DNA from: Styela clava
Lineage: Eukaryota; Chordata; Ascidiacea; Stolidobranchia; Styelidae
NCBI RefSeq assembly: GCF_964204865.1
Contig: NC_135255.1
Location: 12,491,135-12,555,134, forward strand
DNA length: 64,000 nt
Direction of reading: 5' to 3'
Shown: piece after piece, positions 61,191 to 64,000 of the stretch
Position numbering within the stretch: the stretch's first letter is position 1
Layout: each line of letters begins with the position of its first letter
Notes under the pieces: generated by a model
Told to the model about the DNA's origin: nothing
What the model saw: only the letters and a program-made list of their open reading frames with translations
Databases searched by the model: none
Position numbers and translations under genes: made by a program

Positions 61191-63786
61191 CTAGGATTAC
61201 ATAATAAGTATATCATTAAAATTGTTTTACGACTTAATATTGAACATAAATAGAAATACCAATTGCAAATTGAAGAATGTATCCGTTAAAATTTTTACAT
61301 GTTTATGTATATATATATCAATATATTTGAAAAAAAATTTTCCAAACTATTAGTTGAATAAATTTTCAAATATCCATGCAACGCCAAAACAGACCAAGCA
61401 CTACTGCAGTTACCATCACGTACGTGACATAAAGCCAAGAGATTGCAGTGAATTATAAAAACAAAATTTCATTTGAAACAAAGAAGAATGATATGCTTTT
61501 GATTAAACACTCAAATCATTCGAAGCCATTTACATGAATCAATGGATAGCTGAAACACAGTTTTGAAGGTTCAAATAAACACCATTCACAGTTCCCATCT
61601 CCAAATTCAATAGTAGCCAAACCGATGGCCAATTTCTCATTGGAAACCACTGAACAATTTTTGATTCACGAAATATGCGCCTGTAGAAAAAAAGCATAAT
61701 ATCTGAATGATCGACTAATCTTTGTGATTAAATCCCACTCAAGGTTCATTTACACAGTCGGTGAAAACACACGTGACTTTTCAGTTAGTAAAAACTTCAT
61801 TTATGTTATTGCCAGATTCAGCGCAAAAGATCCACAACATTGAAAGGTTTTGAATATACTGAGTGAGGTTAATATGTCCGCCATATTCATCACCCCACAC
61901 AAATTTAATGTACGAGTAATGTCATTATAACCATGTCCTATAATTCACAATCAGATGACTGTTCTTTCTGCCTGTGCTATATTTCTAACTCAACATGTCA
62001 CTCATTCTAAAAATGTCAAATTCTATCTTCAATGCTCATTAAAAAATAATATAAAAATCAGCATAGGAGGGGCAGTAAATGCCAAGTGAGTTTGTCGGCA
62101 TTGTGATGACATTTTGCAAAACAATCGTATCGTAATGTCTCACTTTTATGCAAAACGTGGTTAATATAAAAAGAATTTTTTGAAACTGAATCATAATTTT
62201 ATTTGTGTAGTTGCTTAACAACCAAGTTTACGTGAAATCAAAATAATTGTCGTTTTTTGAAACCCTTCAACATGAAGTTTTTAGAAACCTAAAAAGTAAA
62301 TTAAAAACTATTTTTTTATTCTTATTATTATGCTATTTTTTTTCTCTTTTCTTTTCATAAATGTTTCTACGTTTAGTAAAACGCAGTTACCTATACTCAG
62401 ATAACACCATGAAAGAAAAGATTATTCAATGTTTATAAACACAGCCTTGATTTATAACGATTTGCATTTTTGGTCCTGGAAAATTAAGATTCATTGAATT
62501 GTTTAACCGTTTTCATATATACCAATGTAATCTTACGTATAAAATGTTATTTATCTTTTTGCCTTATAATTAGTCTTATTAGAAAGTGTGTGAAACGTAT
62601 TTTTAGACAGAGCAAGATCGAATCGACTGGTTTGCAAACTTATACGTACCCTACCCCTCACAATAAATATACCTCACCATCAGATATCCTCGCTACACTT
62701 ATTCGGTGCCTAAAGAAGGAAGCAGCTTGACTAGTTTGTGCATATTACGGTAGCCCTCTTAGTCTTTATTCTTTAAGTAGAATTGAATCGCAATACTATT
62801 TTGAAAATTTTATAATTTTGAGACAGCGAAAACAGACTGTTATGACCTACCAACGCTTTCCTTTGTATCAAACGAATTCGTTTATTAACCAGAATAGGTA
62901 TAAAATATCTCCCAGACAAAAAAGAGACATTTTGGATATGGAAACGATATTGAATATAACACACGGTAACAGCAAGTAACGCACTACAGAACTGACTAAG
63001 CAAAAGAAAATAATCACATGAACAACAGATTTCAAAATATTTCAAGATTCATCAGAAAAAGCTTTTTTTGTTAGTCTTTTTTGAACTTCTCATGAGAGCT
63101 GTAACGCGTGTGTACAAAGATTATTTTGGGTATCTTTCGAAAGATTGCTGAACCACATCAGTTATCTTTAAATATACTCAAAAATATAAAACACAAAACA
63201 GTGTGAAATATGAAATCCTTCGCAATAAATGAAATTAGATGGAATCCTTTGGAGGTAGTGAAATTCAGTGCGGGAAACTATGATACATACAAAAGTTCAA
63301 ACCTTGACATTTGTGTGTACTCTTTATTGGTCATTTTTCCTGCAGTTAAATTTCAAATTAAGACAGTGAGTGTGTTATGGATGGGTACTTGCAAGTATGT
63401 GGTAAATGCTTCTAGGATAACTATATTCAGAAATATGGTAATCATTTCTCCCAACAGGAATATAAAGTAGTGGTGTAAACATGTGCAAAACTCCCCTTTC
63501 TTTACAAACAATGCATATATTAAAATTTCAAAGTACTAAATATGCAGTGACAATATTGATATAAAACAATTTTATCCAAGTTTGAGAAATTGTTTGATTT
63601 TATTTGATATTCATTCGCTTTTACGAATATTGACTCAACATTGGCGATTGCAACCTGCAGATCCCACAAGACCGTCTTGTACAGCTGCTGACAGATGACT
63701 TTTATACCTCTTACTTGACCGCTGATTAACTTGACTTACACATTTTTCATGCAAAATTTCGAACCATTAGTTCGTAAATAGTTGTC

Positions 63787-64000
63787 TCATTGCTTTGTTG
63801 TAGCAATTCTACCATCTTTTTCAATATTTTCTGCAATATTTTCCATCACTGAGCAATAAAAACCATTCCCCTCACTCACTGCAAACGAACGCCATGTTGA
63901 ATCCTCATTTGGATCGAAGTTAGATTCCTTGTTATTGTTTTCGATTTTGCCACGTGAATTGTTTTCTTCTGGCAGGGATTCCGTTGAGTTGGTTGCCGTA
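63787..64000 (-). CDS. GPCR paralogue, C-terminal end only (runs off window)
   Basis: About 70 codons ending at TGA 63787-63789 match the C-terminus of the GPCR at 53325: KESNFDPNEDSTWRSFAV and EGNGFYCSVMEKIAENIE become the same with E-to-N and D-to-S changes. The frame is open and the 3' flank is also homologous. The tail is conserved more than expected of a pseudogene, so a second functional receptor gene probably lies to the right. Confidence 0.9.
   Translation of the reverse strand, partial: TATNSTESLPEENNSRGKIENNNKESNFDPNEDSTWRSFAVSEGNGFYCSVMENIAENIEKDGRIATTKQ

Larger units (their letters stand above)
59424..63786. other. Intergenic region between the two GPCR copies
   Basis: Upstream region of the GPCR gene and 3' flank of its paralogue. 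It contains the interrupted foldback element (59914-61190). No protein-coding region is recognisable; open frames at 62494-62730 and 63210-63470 lack similarity to anything I know and lie partly in the duplicated GPCR flank. I see no RNA gene. Confidence 0.5.

Noticed and set aside
1-64000. Bacterial-style operons, CRISPR arrays or phage features
   Set aside because: The genes are spliced and of animal families. No regularly spaced direct repeats with unique spacers were seen.

Overview
This is animal nuclear DNA: AT-rich, with multi-exon genes, GT-AG introns and many small DNA transposons. Three genes are recognisable orthologues of animal genes or families (a sialin-type SLC17 transporter, CWF19L1, a rhodopsin-class GPCR). 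The rest of the content (CUB, LRR-Ig) and the compact introns suggest an invertebrate deuterostome. An ascidian is my best guess, but nothing in the window proves it. Exon coordinates were built by hand from splice sites and reading phase. Every model with both ends in the window closes to a multiple of three.

Layout. (1) 85-2269 (+) holds the last four coding exons of a sialin/SLC17A5-like transporter. (2) 2830-24617 is a tandem duplication of a unit of about 8.5 kb. Each unit carried one minus-strand gene for a small CUB-domain membrane protein. The right copy (C, 19367-23872) is complete: 9 exons, 391 aa, signal peptide, one CUB domain, Ser/Thr/Pro/Arg-rich stalk, one TM and a 100-residue tail with tyrosine motifs. 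The left part is a fusion of two further copies. Copy B keeps the 5' end but loses the TM and tail. Copy A keeps the 3' part but loses the signal exon. The breakpoint is at about 11641. (3) 24618-28673 is repeat-rich intergenic DNA (tRNA-derived SINEs, a pogo-like MITE). (4) 28674-37980 (+) is CWF19L1, 12 exons, with hAT and TA-type elements in its introns. (5) 39295-49712 (-) is a 16-exon LRR-Ig transmembrane protein (1187 aa). (6) 53325-59423 (-) is a two-exon rhodopsin-class GPCR with a cysteine-rich ectodomain (716 aa). A tandem paralogue runs off the right edge (63787-64000).

The most unusual feature is the CUB array. All copies keep intact splice sites and open exons. Every indel between coding exons is a multiple of three. 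Loss of the TM in B and of the tail in A would make soluble, tailless and full-length signalling versions of one receptor. The phases also allow B to splice into A, giving a two-CUB protein. A fast-changing cell-surface family next to a large LRR-Ig receptor is what a recognition or immune locus might look like; that reading is inference.

Mobile elements are abundant. Many can be bounded exactly by target-site duplications, or by comparison with an empty site in a paralogous segment of the same window.
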